Origin: Pseudomonas sp. RIT288
GTDB lineage: Bacteria; Pseudomonadota; Gammaproteobacteria; Pseudomonadales; Pseudomonadaceae
DNA: 64,000 nucleotides
Assembly (NCBI RefSeq): GCF_000631985.1
Contig: NZ_JFYN01000010.1
Location: 1 to 64,000 of the forward strand
Reading direction: 5' to 3'
The notes beneath the pieces are model-generated. The model made no database searches and was not told the origin of the DNA. It saw nothing but the letters and a program-made list of their open reading frames with translations. This document shows, in pieces, positions 17,698-27,298 of the stretch; positions within the stretch are counted from its first letter, which is position 1, and each line of letters opens with the position of its first letter. Made by a program: the position numbers and the translations under genes.

Positions 17698-18573
17698 TCA
17701 GTCGTTGCTTGGCTTGTTGATCGCCTGCAGCACGTACTGCGGCAGCGCGAATGCGCCGATGTGGATTTCCGGGTTGTAGTAGCGGGTGACGATGCCGCTG
17801 CCGATGAAGCGCTGTTGCAGGGTTTCACGGCTCAGCTTGCGGTAGGCCGGGTTGGTCGAGCCCCAGGCGAAGGTCATCGAACCGCCGATGTAGGTCGGCA
17901 CGGCCGCCTGATAGAAGTGCCAATCCGGGAACAGGCTGCGCAGGCGACCGGCGGTGGTTTTGACTTCGTCGATCTGCATGAATGGCGTGCCGTTCTGGGT
18001 CACGAGGATCCCGCCTTCGTTCAGGCAACGGTGGCAGGCCTGGTAGAAGTTCTCCGAGAACAACACTTCGCCCGGGCCGATCGGGTCGGTGGAGTCGGAG
18101 ATGATCACGTCGAATTTTTCCGTGGTGGTGGCGACGAAACGCATGCCGTCGTCGATCACCAGATTCAGGCGTGGATCATCGTAGGCGCCCTTGGAGTGGT
18201 TTGGCAGGAATTCCTTGCACATGTCGACCACGGTGCCGTCGATCTCGACCATGGTGATGTGCTCGACGCCGGCGTGCTTGGTCACTTCGCGCAGCATGCC
18301 GCCGTCGCCACCGCCGATGATCAGCACGCGCTTGGCGGTGCCGTGGGCGAGGATCGGCACGTGAGTGAGCATTTCGTGGTAGATGAATTCATCGGCTTCG
18401 GTGGTCTGGATCACGCCGTCCAGCGCCATCACCCGGCCCATGCGCGGGTTCTGGAAGATCACCAGGTGCTGATGTTCGGTGCGCACTTCGTGCAGCAGTT
18501 TTTCCATGCGAAAACGCTGGCCGTAGCCTTCGTAGAGGGTTTCCAGGTACTCGCTGGTTTTGGTGACGGTCAT
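17698..18573 (-). CDS. speE: Spermidine synthase (polyamine aminopropyltransferase)
   Basis: A 291-residue enzyme that moves the aminopropyl group of decarboxylated S-adenosylmethionine to putrescine; the by-product, methylthioadenosine, feeds the salvage genes found near 23-25 kb. Motifs: YQGxD-type start replaced by [14 protein letters not shown], the nucleotide site [15 protein letters not shown], and [13 protein letters not shown] around the catalytic Asp. The ATG at 18573 begins [11 protein letters not shown]. Confidence 0.95.
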   Translation of the reverse strand: MTVTKTSEYLETLYEGYGQRFRMEKLLHEVRTEHQHLVIFQNPRMGRVMALDGVIQTTEADEFIYHEMLTHVPILAHGTAKRVLIIGGGDGGMLREVTKHAGVEHITMVEIDGTVVDMCKEFLPNHSKGAYDDPRLNLVIDDGMRFVATTTEKFDVIISDSTDPIGPGEVLFSENFYQACHRCLNEGGILVTQNGTPFMQIDEVKTTAGRLRSLFPDWHFYQAAVPTYIGGSMTFAWGSTNPAYRKLSRETLQQRFIGSGIVTRYYNPEIHIGAFALPQYVLQAINKPSND

Positions 18574-18686
18574 GGTCAAGTGCTCCGATGAATGCGCGGG
18601 CGCCAATCGTGGGGGACGATTGCCCGGGAAAGGCGCGCATTCTACGTTGCCGAAGATGACAGGTCGAACCTCACAACCACAATCCC

Positions 18687-18786
18687 TGTAGGAGCTGCCG
18701 AAGGCTGCGATCTTTTGACTCTGTCTTTTTAAAACGAAGATCAAAAGATCGTCCGAACGCGGCCCGAGCCTTCGGCAGCTCCTACA
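18687..18786. repeat. REPIN, family B, one arm interrupted
   Basis: TGTAGGAGCTGCCGAAGGCT unit at 18687-18718 and an inverted unit at 18741-18786. The second arm carries about a dozen extra bases (GTCCGAACGCGGCCC) in its middle, so it is damaged. Confidence 0.85.
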
Positions 18787-18797
18787 GGGGGATTACG

Positions 18798-18989
18798 TTA
18801 GATTCTGACGTTGCCCCGCGGCCCGGCGATCGCCCAGATGATCAGGCCCAGTACCGGCAGGAGGATGATCAGCAGGACCCAGAGGATTTTCATCCCGGTC
18901 TCGGCGCCGCTTTTCAGCACGTTGATGATGGCCCAGATGTCGAGGGCAAGAATGATCAGGCCAATCAGACCGTTGAACGTGGAACCCAT
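18798..18989 (-). CDS. Small two-helix membrane protein with PLD nuclease N-terminal domain
   Basis: 63 residues starting MGSTFNGLIGL, with GGAGCGACACC before the ATG. Two hydrophobic helices flank a short polar stretch (NVLKSGAETG), and the end LLPVLGLIIWAIAGPR is typical of the PLDc_N family (PF13396). These small inner-membrane proteins have no established activity alone. Confidence 0.82.
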   Translation of the reverse strand: MGSTFNGLIGLIILALDIWAIINVLKSGAETGMKILWVLLIILLPVLGLIIWAIAGPRGNVRI

Positions 18990-19060
18990 GGTGTCGCTCC
19001 AGAATAGTGGCATGCACTTTTAGGATAGACGGTCGCGCGCAGGGTTCCCTTTTATTGCGT

Positions 19061-19591
19061 TCAGACGTGAACGGCGACTTTCAGCGCTTCCAGCGAAGGC
19101 GCCGCAGCGATGCCGACTTCGGCGCACAGCTCCAGCACCCGTGGCACGTCGTTGCCGTAGACCAGCACCACTTGCAGCTCGTCGTCGAGCAGATGGCTGA
19201 AATTCATCAGCGTGTAGCCGCCGTTTTCCTTGTTCAGGCTGCTCATCTGCACCTGAATGCGGTTGAGTGCGGTCAGCGCTTCGGTCTTGGCCAGTTGCTT
19301 GGGCTTGAGATTGAAATCCACACCCGGGCCGAACGACGCAACGATTTGCGCGAACAGATCGACGTAAGTGTCAGCCTGGAACAGTACGGTTTCCGGCAGG
19401 CTGCCGACCACCACCCACTCGCCCAGCGGAATCGGGAAGCTGTCGTCGTAGTTGATGTCCGGGTTGGCCGTCAGAAAGGCATCGGCATCGGCGTAGGCCT
19501 GCGCCGCTTCGTCGGCCACGCTCAGGATCTCGTCCTCGCCCATGCAGCCGGAGCTGATTTTGCTGATGAGTTCGACGAGTGCGGCTTTCAT
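19061..19591 (-). CDS. Conserved hypothetical protein (176 aa)
   Basis: An acidic cytoplasmic protein without signal or membrane segments. An N-terminal helical part (ALVELISKISSG, ADEAAQAYADADAFL) is followed by an alpha/beta part. I recognise no family. It has its own promoter gap on one side and a family B REPIN on the other. Confidence 0.7.
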   Translation of the reverse strand: MKAALVELISKISSGCMGEDEILSVADEAAQAYADADAFLTANPDINYDDSFPIPLGEWVVVGSLPETVLFQADTYVDLFAQIVASFGPGVDFNLKPKQLAKTEALTALNRIQVQMSSLNKENGGYTLMNFSHLLDDELQVVLVYGNDVPRVLELCAEVGIAAAPSLEALKVAVHV

Positions 19592-19648
19592 GAGGGCGGA
19601 TCCTGTGGAAGGTTGAATTTGAGGGCGCGGAGGATAACGTACAAAGCA

Positions 19649-19744
19649 GAAGATCGCAGCCTGCGGCAGCTCCTACAGGTTCCGCGTCCATTTGGCGAAC
19701 GAATGTGAGACCTGTAGGAGCTGCCGCAGGCTGCGATCTTTTGA
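19649..19744. repeat. REPIN, family B
   Basis: Inverted units at 19649-19677 and 19713-19744 (TGTAGGAGCTGCCGCAGGCT type). Confidence 0.88.
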
Positions 19745-19749
19745 CCTTA

Positions 19750-20268
19750 TCAGGCCAGCAGTTTTTCCAGCTGCGCCGTGGTATCGACCGCGCCCATGGT
19801 GCGGGCCGCATCCAGCGCGGTGATGCCGTTGGCATCCTTGGCTTGCGGGTCGGCGCCTTTGCTGATCAGGTAATCAACGATTTCAACGCGGTTGAACATC
19901 GCCGCCATCATCAGCGCGGTGCGACCGTCAAAGGACGAGCCTTCGATCTCGGCGCCCGCTTCCACCAGCGCCTTGACCACCGCCAGATCGCCCTTGAACG
20001 CGGCACCGGCAATCGGGCTCTGGCCGTTGCCGTTACGCATTTCCGGGTCGGCCTTGTGCTTGAGCAGCACCTGCACCGCGTCAACATGGCCGTAGTAGCT
20101 GGCGAGCATCAGCAGCGTGTCACCCTTGCTGTTTTTCAGGTTCACCGGCAAACCGGCGCTGATCAGCCGATCAAGCATCAGCGCATCACCGTCGCGTGCC
20201 TTGTTGAAAACCTGCTCGGTGAATTCGGCAGCTTCTTCAGGGGTCATCTGGCGGCTTTGGTCAGACAT
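19750..20268 (-). CDS. Ankyrin-repeat protein
   Basis: 172 residues starting MSDQSRQMTPEEAAEF (GTGGAG before the ATG). About four ankyrin repeats are visible: GDALMLDRLISAGLPVN, GDTLLMLASYYGHVDAV, GQSPIAGAAFKGDLAVV and GRTALMMAAMFNRVEIV, then an incomplete one. No signal peptide. Ankyrin proteins bind other proteins; some small bacterial ones pair with catalase or act as immunity proteins, but nothing here points to a partner. Confidence 0.88.
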   Translation of the reverse strand: MSDQSRQMTPEEAAEFTEQVFNKARDGDALMLDRLISAGLPVNLKNSKGDTLLMLASYYGHVDAVQVLLKHKADPEMRNGNGQSPIAGAAFKGDLAVVKALVEAGAEIEGSSFDGRTALMMAAMFNRVEIVDYLISKGADPQAKDANGITALDAARTMGAVDTTAQLEKLLA

Positions 20269-20364
20269 GGGCAACTCCACTTTCGGTTATTCGCAAAGCC
20301 GACAGTTTCCCGAGCGCGACGATAGCTGTCACCCCCTTTTTCTCAAGTCATGCCATAGCCAATC

Positions 20365-22203
20365 TCAATAGCGGTATTTGCCCTGATGAATATCGGCCAG
20401 AATTTCGTCCGTCACCTGCACGTAAGTCTGCGAGCCAGGCAGCCACGCGTAGATTGGGTCATCGCCCGTCTGGGCGGGGTCGAAACCCTCGTTTTTCAGC
20501 CGGGTCTTCCGGTATTTGAAGGTCCCGGTGGTTTCCATTTTCACCTTCACCCGCAGAAACAGCGGCACCGCATAGGCCGGCATGCGCTGACGGGCGAACG
20601 CGAGCAATTCGGCGAAATCCAGGGTCGCCAGTGACTCGGCGGGCGTGATTGCCGCCATGCCGGCGCGACCGTTGGTGTTGCGCACTTCGACGCCGTAGGC
20701 GACGGCCTCGGAGATATGCGGATGCTGTAGCAGCAGGTTTTCGACTTCAGTGGTCGAGACGTTTTCGCCCTTCCAGCGATAGGTATCGCCGAGTCGATCG
20801 ACGAACTGCGCGTGGCCGAAGCCGATATTGCGCAGCAGGTCGCCGGTGTTAAAGAAGCGGTCGCCCTTGCTGAACACATCGTGCAGCACCACCTTGGCGG
20901 TTTTCTGCGGATCGGTGTAACCGTCCAGCGGGGCCTTTTCGTCGATCCGTGCCAGCAGCAAGCCCTGTTCGCCCTTGCCGACCTTGCGCATGAAGCCGTC
21001 AGCGCTGCGCAGCGGCTGCCCACTGTCGTGGTCGTATGCCACCAGCTCCCAGGCCATCAGCGAGAACCCGATGGTGTTGTCGAAGTTGAGAACGTTGCTG
21101 AAGCCGATGTTGCCGTCGCTCGCCGCGTACAGCTCGCAGATGTGCTCGACGGCAAACCGGGTCTTGAACTCGGCCCAGGCGCCGGGACGCAAACCGTTGC
21201 CGATCATCTTGCGCACCGCGTGACGGCTGTCATCGGCGCTGGCCGGTTGATCGACCAGATAACGGCACAATTCGCCGACATACCCGAGGGTGGTCGCGTT
21301 GTAGCGACGCACGTCCGGCCAGAACTGGCTGACGCTGAACTTGCGGCGGATCGCAAACCCGGAAGCGCCATTGATCGCCGAGCCCCAGCACACACAGAGG
21401 CCGGTGGCGTGGTACAGCGGCAAGGTGCAATAGACGACGTCGTCGGGCGTCATGTTCAGCGCGATCATGCCGAAGCTGGCCGAGCTGCGCATCCAGCGGC
21501 CGTGCTTGAACACCCCGGCCTTGGGCAGGCCGGTGGTGCCGGAGGTGTAGATGTAAAAACACGGATCGTTGAAGAACACTTCGCCGCTGCTGGACGGGTT
21601 GTCACCAGGTGCATCGGCGCTGGCACTGATCAAGTTTATGTAGCCCTCGGGCGCAATGCCCGGGTGGCTATAGGTGTCACGGTCGGCGATAAACCAGGTG
21701 CGCTGCGCCGGGATCGACACTTGCTCGCGGATCGCGGCAAACGCCGGCTGCAATTCCTCACCGAGGACAATCGCCACCGGCGCCACCAGATTTATGCTGT
21801 GAATCAGCGTGTCGCGGGTCTGCGAAGTATTGAGCAGCGCACTGACCGCGCCGACCTTGGCCAGCGCCAGAATGGTCACCAGCAGTTCCGGACGGTTCTC
21901 GATGAACACCGCCACCACATCACCCTTGCCGATCCCCTGCGCGCTCAGGTAGTGGGCGATACGATTGGCCCACTGATTGACCTGCGCATAAGTCAGCAAG
22001 AGGTTGTCCTGCAAGATCGCCACCCCCTCTGGATTGCGCAGCGTTGCTTGCTCGAAGGTCCAGCCGAGGCCACACGTTTGGGTCGGATCCGTGACGTTGG
22101 CGACTTTCATGCCCTTGACCACCCGCGGGATGGCTTTGGCGATCGTCGGCAATTTGCGGAGCATCATGCTCCAGGTAATCGTGTCGCTCGACGCATGACT
22201 CAT
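20365..22203 (-). CDS. Long-chain acyl-CoA synthetase, FATP-like
   Basis: A 612-residue AMP-forming ligase that activates fatty acids with ATP and CoA at the inner membrane. The ATP-binding motif YTSGTTGLPKA is near residue 205, DGNIGFSNV marks the adenine pocket, and DRFFNTGDLLR...DTYRWKGENVSTTEVE is the hinge and C-terminal domain. The FDPAQTGD...YVQVTDE tail is typical of the FATP/very-long-chain branch rather than FadD. The ATG at 22203 follows GGGGAGCTGCC. A plus-strand frame running right across it (20812 onward) is only its shadow. Confidence 0.92.
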   Translation of the reverse strand: MSHASSDTITWSMMLRKLPTIAKAIPRVVKGMKVANVTDPTQTCGLGWTFEQATLRNPEGVAILQDNLLLTYAQVNQWANRIAHYLSAQGIGKGDVVAVFIENRPELLVTILALAKVGAVSALLNTSQTRDTLIHSINLVAPVAIVLGEELQPAFAAIREQVSIPAQRTWFIADRDTYSHPGIAPEGYINLISASADAPGDNPSSSGEVFFNDPCFYIYTSGTTGLPKAGVFKHGRWMRSSASFGMIALNMTPDDVVYCTLPLYHATGLCVCWGSAINGASGFAIRRKFSVSQFWPDVRRYNATTLGYVGELCRYLVDQPASADDSRHAVRKMIGNGLRPGAWAEFKTRFAVEHICELYAASDGNIGFSNVLNFDNTIGFSLMAWELVAYDHDSGQPLRSADGFMRKVGKGEQGLLLARIDEKAPLDGYTDPQKTAKVVLHDVFSKGDRFFNTGDLLRNIGFGHAQFVDRLGDTYRWKGENVSTTEVENLLLQHPHISEAVAYGVEVRNTNGRAGMAAITPAESLATLDFAELLAFARQRMPAYAVPLFLRVKVKMETTGTFKYRKTRLKNEGFDPAQTGDDPIYAWLPGSQTYVQVTDEILADIHQGKYRY

Positions 22204-22518
22204 GGCAGCTCCCCGGTCGGCCTGATCGGCCGGTTTTTTTATTGTTCGGGCTGTGGGCATGACCTGCGTTGTGGGCTAGGTCGAGTCGAAAATACGTCAG
22301 CGCTTCTCGGCCTGTACACGCGGTTTTTGCAATGTTTTGTATCCGCCCTGTCACGCCTGGCAGCGGTGATTGCGCCTTTGCCATTTGGTTCCGTTCAGCT
22401 CGGGAGAATCCCGCAAAATGCAGGGTGCACGATGGCCATTCATGCAGATTGCACGACGCGTGCAAAACTCACGAATTTTAACTTATTGATTTGTAAGGAT
22501 TTTTTATTTTTCAAATGC

Positions 22519-22535
22519 TGGCACAATCGCTGCAA
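22519..22535 (+). promoter_or_regulatory. Sigma-54-type promoter candidate
   Basis: TGGCAC-N5-CTGCA with the GG and GC exactly 10 bases apart, the -24/-12 spacing. It lies about 47 bases before the DUF3509 start and has an AT-rich run upstream (22465-22515). The rest of the 22204-22581 gap holds no gene. Confidence 0.5.
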
Positions 22536-22581
22536 CCTCCTCTGCATGCTTGCCATTCAAGTGCATACGGAGCTGAAAGAC

Positions 22582-22860
22582 ATGAGCCTGATCCAAGAAA
22601 AATTTACCTCGCTGTTCTCCAACTTCAACGTCACCACTGCGCCACGTCCCGATGGCGGCATCCTGCTGACCTTGCGCAGCAGTGAAGGCAAAGTGTTCAA
22701 GCGCGCCCTGACGTATCAACAAATGCACAACGCCGACCAACTGTCGTGGGCGATCAGCGCGATCCGTCGTGACCTGGCGGAAGAAGCCAGTGAGCTGCCG
22801 CAAATTGCAATGCTGCAAAGCCAACAGCGCTTTGCATTGCCGACGTATCATTCGCTGTAA
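22582..22860 (+). CDS. DUF3509 domain-containing protein
   Basis: 92 residues starting MSLIQEKFTSLFSNFNV, with the conserved middle FKRALTYQQM and WAISAIRRDLAEE. This small family is almost confined to Pseudomonas and has no known role. GGAGCTGAAAGAC precedes the ATG. It may depend on sigma-54 (see the promoter at 22519) and ends in a strong two-way terminator. Confidence 0.88.
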   Translation: MSLIQEKFTSLFSNFNVTTAPRPDGGILLTLRSSEGKVFKRALTYQQMHNADQLSWAISAIRRDLAEEASELPQIAMLQSQQRFALPTYHSL

Positions 22861-22880
22861 AAATGTAAACGCATTAAACA

Positions 22881-22919
22881 AAAAAGGCCGTGGAGCATCT
22901 GCTCCACGGCCTTTTGTTT
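22881..22919. terminator. Two-way terminator
   Basis: A perfect 15-bp stem AAAGGCCGTGGAGCA / TGCTCCACGGCCTTT with runs of A before and T after, between DUF3509 and convergent mtnC. Confidence 0.9.
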
Positions 22920-22950
22920 GTACGCGACTCTTATGTAGGGGGGTTGTGGG

Positions 22951-23634
22951 TTAGAAGGCTTCCGGTTCGATTGCGGTGAAGCTTGCGACGGTGACATGCC
23001 CTTCCAGTTCTCCACCCTCGCGGGCCAGGCCGCAGGTCTTCAGACCTGCCGACTGAGCGGCGTCGAGTTCCTGCACGATGTCGGACAGGAACAGAATGTC
23101 CTGCGGCTCGACGCCAATCGCTTGTTGAATATTGGTGTAAGACTGCGCCTCACGCTTGGGCCCCGACGTGGTATCGAAATACCCACTGAACAGCGGTGTC
23201 AGATCCCCCGCCTCGGAGCAGCCGAAGATCAGCTTCTGTGCCTGAATCGACCCCGACGAGTACACAAACAGTTGATAACCGGCCTGATGCCATTGCTTGA
23301 GTGCTTCAACAGCGTCCGGGTAAACGTGGCCTTTCAACTGGCCGGCCTGGTAGCCCTGCTCCCAGACCATGCCTTGCAGTGCTTTAAGCGGCGTGGCCTT
23401 GCGGTCTTCGGCGATCCAGCTCAGGAGGATTTCAACCACCCGTTCAACATCGGCCTGCAGCTCGTTGCTGTCGCGGCGCACGGCGGCGATCTGTTCGGCG
23501 ACATCGGCGCGCTCGGCGTTGTTTCGCACGAAGTCCGGCAGGTGTTTGGCGGCGTATGGGAACAGCACGTCGAACACAAAGCTCACCGCGCTGGTGGTGC
23601 CTTCGATGTCGGTGAGGATGACTTTGATCGACAT
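22951..23634 (-). CDS. mtnC: Acireductone synthase (enolase-phosphatase)
   Basis: A 227-residue HAD-family enzyme of methionine salvage: it enolises and dephosphorylates the diketo sugar phosphate to acireductone. HAD motif I is [10 protein letters not shown] (Asp8 and Glu10), YSSGS carries motif II near residue 120, and [12 protein letters not shown] is the motif with the metal ligands. It is the last gene of the mtnB-mtnD-mtnC group, four bases after mtnD. Confidence 0.95.
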   Translation of the reverse strand: MSIKVILTDIEGTTSAVSFVFDVLFPYAAKHLPDFVRNNAERADVAEQIAAVRRDSNELQADVERVVEILLSWIAEDRKATPLKALQGMVWEQGYQAGQLKGHVYPDAVEALKQWHQAGYQLFVYSSGSIQAQKLIFGCSEAGDLTPLFSGYFDTTSGPKREAQSYTNIQQAIGVEPQDILFLSDIVQELDAAQSAGLKTCGLAREGGELEGHVTVASFTAIEPEAF

Positions 23635-23638
23635 CGGC

Positions 23639-24184
23639 TCAGTCCTCCAGACGCGGGAAGCGCCCGGCGATGTCTTCGCCGGTGAAGTTGGCGACCCAGC
23701 CTTCAGGGTTGTTGAACAGACGAATCGCCACGAAATGCGGGTTCTCGCCCATGTCGAACCAGTGTTTGGTACCGGCCGGCACCGAGATCAGATCGTTCTT
23801 TTCACACAGTACCGCGTAGACGTAATCGTCAATGTGCAGAGTAAACAGGCCACGCCCGGCAACGAAAAAACGCACTTCGTCTTCGCCATGGCGGTGCTCT
23901 TCAAGGAACTTGGCGCGCAGCTCGGCTTTTTGCGGGTGATCGCTGTTGAGGCTGATCACATCGACGGTGATGTAACCGCGCTCGGTCATCAGTTTATCGA
24001 TCTGCTCCTGATAGGCGCTGATCACTTCTTCCTGACTGGCGCCGGGCTGGATCTTCGCGGCGGCTTGCCAGCGGTCGAAGCGCACGCCCTGCTCGGCGAG
24101 CGTCGAGGCGATGTCTTCGAAATGGGTCAGCACCTTGTTCGGAATCTCGGGGCTGGATACGTGATAGACGGACAGGCTGCTCAT
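23639..24184 (-). CDS. mtnD: Acireductone dioxygenase
   Basis: 181 residues, cupin fold. The metal ligands are in [13 protein letters not shown] (His, His, Glu) and a later His in TKHWFDMG. With Fe2+ it makes the methionine precursor ketomethylthiobutyrate. The start [11 protein letters not shown] at 24184 has CGAGGAATT upstream; the frame can be extended to 24319 but that part does not match the family. It lies between mtnB and mtnC. Confidence 0.94.
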   Translation of the reverse strand: MSSLSVYHVSSPEIPNKVLTHFEDIASTLAEQGVRFDRWQAAAKIQPGASQEEVISAYQEQIDKLMTERGYITVDVISLNSDHPQKAELRAKFLEEHRHGEDEVRFFVAGRGLFTLHIDDYVYAVLCEKNDLISVPAGTKHWFDMGENPHFVAIRLFNNPEGWVANFTGEDIAGRFPRLED

Positions 24185-24276
24185 GGGCAATTCCTCGGTA
24201 TCGGCCTTGCCGTCCGGCTCTTGCAGACCGGTCGGGCAGTGCATTTCATCAGGCAAATGGGCGGCTTCTGGTGAAG

Positions 24277-24903
24277 TCAGCCTTGGCGGTTCATGACGCT
24301 GCGGGTTTTCAACTCGCATTCAAACAGAAATTCGAAGGCCTCGATCTGCCGCAGGGCATCGCTCATCTGCGCGCCCCAGGTGTAGAGGCCGTGGCCGCGA
24401 ATCAGGTAACCGACGCAATCGGGATGAGCGTCGAGCCAAGGCTGCACCTTGGCGGCGAGGCGCGCAATGTCCTGATCGTTGTCGAAGATCGGCACGCGCA
24501 CCCGCGATTCGTGGGTCGAGATGCCGCTGAAGGCTTTTTGCAGTTCGTAGTCTTCGAACTCGATAAAGTCTTCCGGCGTCAGGCGCGACAGCACCGTGGC
24601 GTTCACCGAATGGGTGTGCAGCACCGCACCGATCTGCGCGCGCCAGCTGTAGAGCTGGGTGTGCAGCAGGGTTTCGGCCGAGGGCTTTTTGCCCGGTTCC
24701 AGGCTGTTGCCGGACAAATCCGTGGCGAGCACGTCGTCCAGGCCCAACTGGCCCTTGTGCTTGCCGGACACGGTCAGCAGCGCTTCGCTCGTCGACAGAC
24801 GCGTCGAGTAATTGCTGCTGGTGGCCGGCGACCAGCCGCGACCATAAAGAAAACGCCCGGCGTCGACGATCTGCTGGGCGAGCTGTTCACGCGTAAGGCT
24901 CAT
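24277..24903 (-). CDS. mtnB: Methylthioribulose-1-phosphate dehydratase
   Basis: A 208-residue class II aldolase-fold enzyme. Zinc ligands are in LHTHSVNATVLS and the later GHGLYTWG; Glu of the SAETLLHTQLY segment is the likely base. It dehydrates methylthioribulose-1-phosphate before MtnC and MtnD act. It overlaps the MFS gene upstream by four bases. MtnA and MtnP are not in the window. Confidence 0.94.
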   Translation of the reverse strand: MSLTREQLAQQIVDAGRFLYGRGWSPATSSNYSTRLSTSEALLTVSGKHKGQLGLDDVLATDLSGNSLEPGKKPSAETLLHTQLYSWRAQIGAVLHTHSVNATVLSRLTPEDFIEFEDYELQKAFSGISTHESRVRVPIFDNDQDIARLAAKVQPWLDAHPDCVGYLIRGHGLYTWGAQMSDALRQIEAFEFLFECELKTRSVMNRQG

Positions 24904-26045
24904 GGCCTGTCCTCTTGCATACGTGTGGCAATGATAACGGCAGCGGCGAACGCCGCGACACTGGCAATACTAAAGGTCAATGTCGCACCGAGGGCATTCC
25001 AGCTGTAACCGGAATACAACGCGCCCAGCGCGCCACCGGTGCCGGCCAGCGCCGCGTACAGCGCCTGGCCCTGACCTTGCTGACGCGCCCCGAAGCTACG
25101 TTGCACGAAGGCGATGGCAGCCGCATGAAAGCTGCCGAAAGTCGCCGCGTGCAGCACCTGCGCGAACAACAGCACCCAGAGGAATTCGGCGAACGAACCT
25201 AGCAGCAACCAGCGCAGCGCCGCCAGCAGAAAACTCGCCATCAGCACCCGGCGCAAGGAAAAACGCGCGAGAATCCGGCTCATCGCTATGAACATCAGCA
25301 CCTCGGCGACCACGCCCACGGCCCAGAGCGTGCCGATCACGCCACGGCTATAACCGAGTCGTTCAAGGTGCAAAGTCAGAAAGGTGTAATACGGGCCGTG
25401 GCTCATCTGCATCAGCGCGACGCAGGCGTAAAACGCCAGTACACCGGGGCTGCGCAGTTGCTTCAGAAAGCCCTCCCCGCTCGACCGATTGCCTTGCGGC
25501 GGTTGCGCATTCGGCACCCACAGGCTGCTGAGGACGATGCCGGCCATGATCAGCACCAGCGCCGCCGGGTAGATGTCGAGGCTGAGCCATTCGAACAGTC
25601 GGCCCAGCGCGACCACGGTGATGATGAAACCGATCGAGCCCCACAGGCGAATCTGGCTATAGCGCGAGGTTTGTCCCTGCAAGTGCGCGAGGGTGATGAC
25701 TTCGAACTGCGGCAGCACCGCGTGCCAGAAGAACGCGTGCAACGCCATGACCATCGCCAGCCAGGCGTAGGTCTTGCTGACGAAAATCAGCGAGAACGTC
25801 AGCAGCGTGCACACCGCGCCAAAGCGCACGATGGCCAGGCGTTTGCCGGTGTAATCCCCGAGCCAGCCCCAGATGTTCGGCGCCACACAGCGCATCAGCA
25901 TCGGGATCGCCACCAGCTCGCCGATGCGCGCGGGGCTGAAACCGAGGTGATCGAAGTACAGCGCCAGAAACGGCGCTGTCGAACCGAGCAAGGCGAAATA
26001 GAACAGATAGAAACCGGACAGCCGCCAGTACGGGAGCGCCGCCAC
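24900..26045 (-). CDS. MFS transporter, 3-phenylpropionate permease (PPP) type
   Basis: 381 residues with about 12 hydrophobic helices; conserved MFS loop signatures include GWLGDYTGKRLAIVRFG between helices 2 and 3. The N-terminal LSGFYLFYFALLGSTAPFLALYF is typical of the PPP family. Substrate unknown. The ATGA overlap with mtnB suggests co-expression with methionine salvage; it follows aroC by 31 bases. Confidence 0.88.
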   Translation of the reverse strand: MAALPYWRLSGFYLFYFALLGSTAPFLALYFDHLGFSPARIGELVAIPMLMRCVAPNIWGWLGDYTGKRLAIVRFGAVCTLLTFSLIFVSKTYAWLAMVMALHAFFWHAVLPQFEVITLAHLQGQTSRYSQIRLWGSIGFIITVVALGRLFEWLSLDIYPAALVLIMAGIVLSSLWVPNAQPPQGNRSSGEGFLKQLRSPGVLAFYACVALMQMSHGPYYTFLTLHLERLGYSRGVIGTLWAVGVVAEVLMFIAMSRILARFSLRRVLMASFLLAALRWLLLGSFAEFLWVLLFAQVLHAATFGSFHAAAIAFVQRSFGARQQGQGQALYAALAGTGGALGALYSGYSWNALGATLTFSIASVAAFAAAVIIATRMQEDRP

Positions 26046-26076
26046 GGTCAGACCGCGACGGCTTGGCGATCAACCA

Positions 26077-27168
26077 TCAAAGCTGACCCAGCACCGGGGT
26101 GCTGACGCGCACGTCGGCGTTCTGCCCACGGTGACGCAGCAGGTGATCCATCAGCACGATGGCCATCATCGCTTCGGCAATCGGCGTGGCGCGGATGCCG
26201 ACGCACGGGTCGTGACGGCCCTTGGTGATCACGTCCACCGGGTTGCCGTGGATGTCGATCGAACGGCCCGGGGTGGTGATGCTCGACGTCGGTTTCAACG
26301 CCAGGTGCGCGACGATCGGCTGACCGGACGAGATGCCACCGAGAATGCCGCCGGCGTTGTTGCTGAGGAAACCTTCCGGGGTCAGTTCATCGCGATGCTC
26401 GGTACCGCGCTGGGCGACGCAGGCGAAACCGGCGCCGATTTCTACGCCTTTGACCGCGTTGATGCTCATCAGCGCGTGCGCCAGTTCAGCGTCGAGACGG
26501 TCGAAAATCGGCTCGCCCAGGCCTGGCATCACGCCTTCGGCAACTACGGTGATCTTCGCCCCGACCGAGTCCTGATCGCGGCGCAATTGATCCATGTAGG
26601 CTTCCAGCTCCGGCACCTTGTCCGGATCCGGGCTGAAGAAGGCGTTCTCTTCCACCGAATCCCAGGTTTTGAACGGGATTTCGATCGGGCCGAGCTGACT
26701 CATGTAGCCACGGATGACGATGCCCTGGCTTGCCAGAAACTTCTTCGCAATCGCACCCGCCGCCACACGCATCGCAGTTTCCCGCGCCGAGCTGCGACCG
26801 CCACCACGGTAGTCGCGCTCGCCGTATTTGTGGTGGTAGGTGTAATCGGCGTGCGCCGGGCGGAACAGATCCTTGATCGCCGAGTAGTCCTTGGACTTCT
26901 GGTCGGTGTTGCGGATCAGCAGGCCAATCGAGCAACCGGTGGTGCGCCCTTCGAACACGCCGGAGAGGATTTCGACTTCGTCGGCTTCCTGACGCTGGGT
27001 GGTGTGGCGGCTGGTGCCTGGCTTGCGCCGATCGAGGTCGCGCTGCAGGTCTTCGAGGGAGATCTCCAGGCCCGGCGGGCAGCCGTCGACAATGGCGACC
27101 AACGCCGGACCATGGCTCTCGCCAGCGGTGGTGACAGTGAACAACTTGCCGTAGGTATTGCCGGACAT
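26077..27168 (-). CDS. aroC: Chorismate synthase
   Basis: A 363-residue enzyme for the last step of the shikimate pathway, needing reduced FMN. All family signatures are seen: [18 protein letters not shown] near the start, the Arg/Ser-rich [29 protein letters not shown], and the C-terminal [17 protein letters not shown]. Full length. First gene of the run to the MFS transporter and mtnBDC. Confidence 0.97.
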   Translation of the reverse strand: MSGNTYGKLFTVTTAGESHGPALVAIVDGCPPGLEISLEDLQRDLDRRKPGTSRHTTQRQEADEVEILSGVFEGRTTGCSIGLLIRNTDQKSKDYSAIKDLFRPAHADYTYHHKYGERDYRGGGRSSARETAMRVAAGAIAKKFLASQGIVIRGYMSQLGPIEIPFKTWDSVEENAFFSPDPDKVPELEAYMDQLRRDQDSVGAKITVVAEGVMPGLGEPIFDRLDAELAHALMSINAVKGVEIGAGFACVAQRGTEHRDELTPEGFLSNNAGGILGGISSGQPIVAHLALKPTSSITTPGRSIDIHGNPVDVITKGRHDPCVGIRATPIAEAMMAIVLMDHLLRHRGQNADVRVSTPVLGQL

Positions 27169-27298
27169 GCAGGACGCTCCGTGAAATCAAACCCGAATTC
27201 GTGATGCGCGCCAGTATACGCAGGCTAACCGAGTAGTTCATCCTCGAACCTTAGTGGTGTTGGTGAGTCCAACCGGCACCTTGGCGAATGATGGCGTG

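Noticed and set aside
20812..22581. Very long plus-strand frame opposite the acyl-CoA synthetase
   Set aside because: It is the mirror of a well-supported gene in GC-rich DNA; only its last 92 codons (from 22582) are a real gene.
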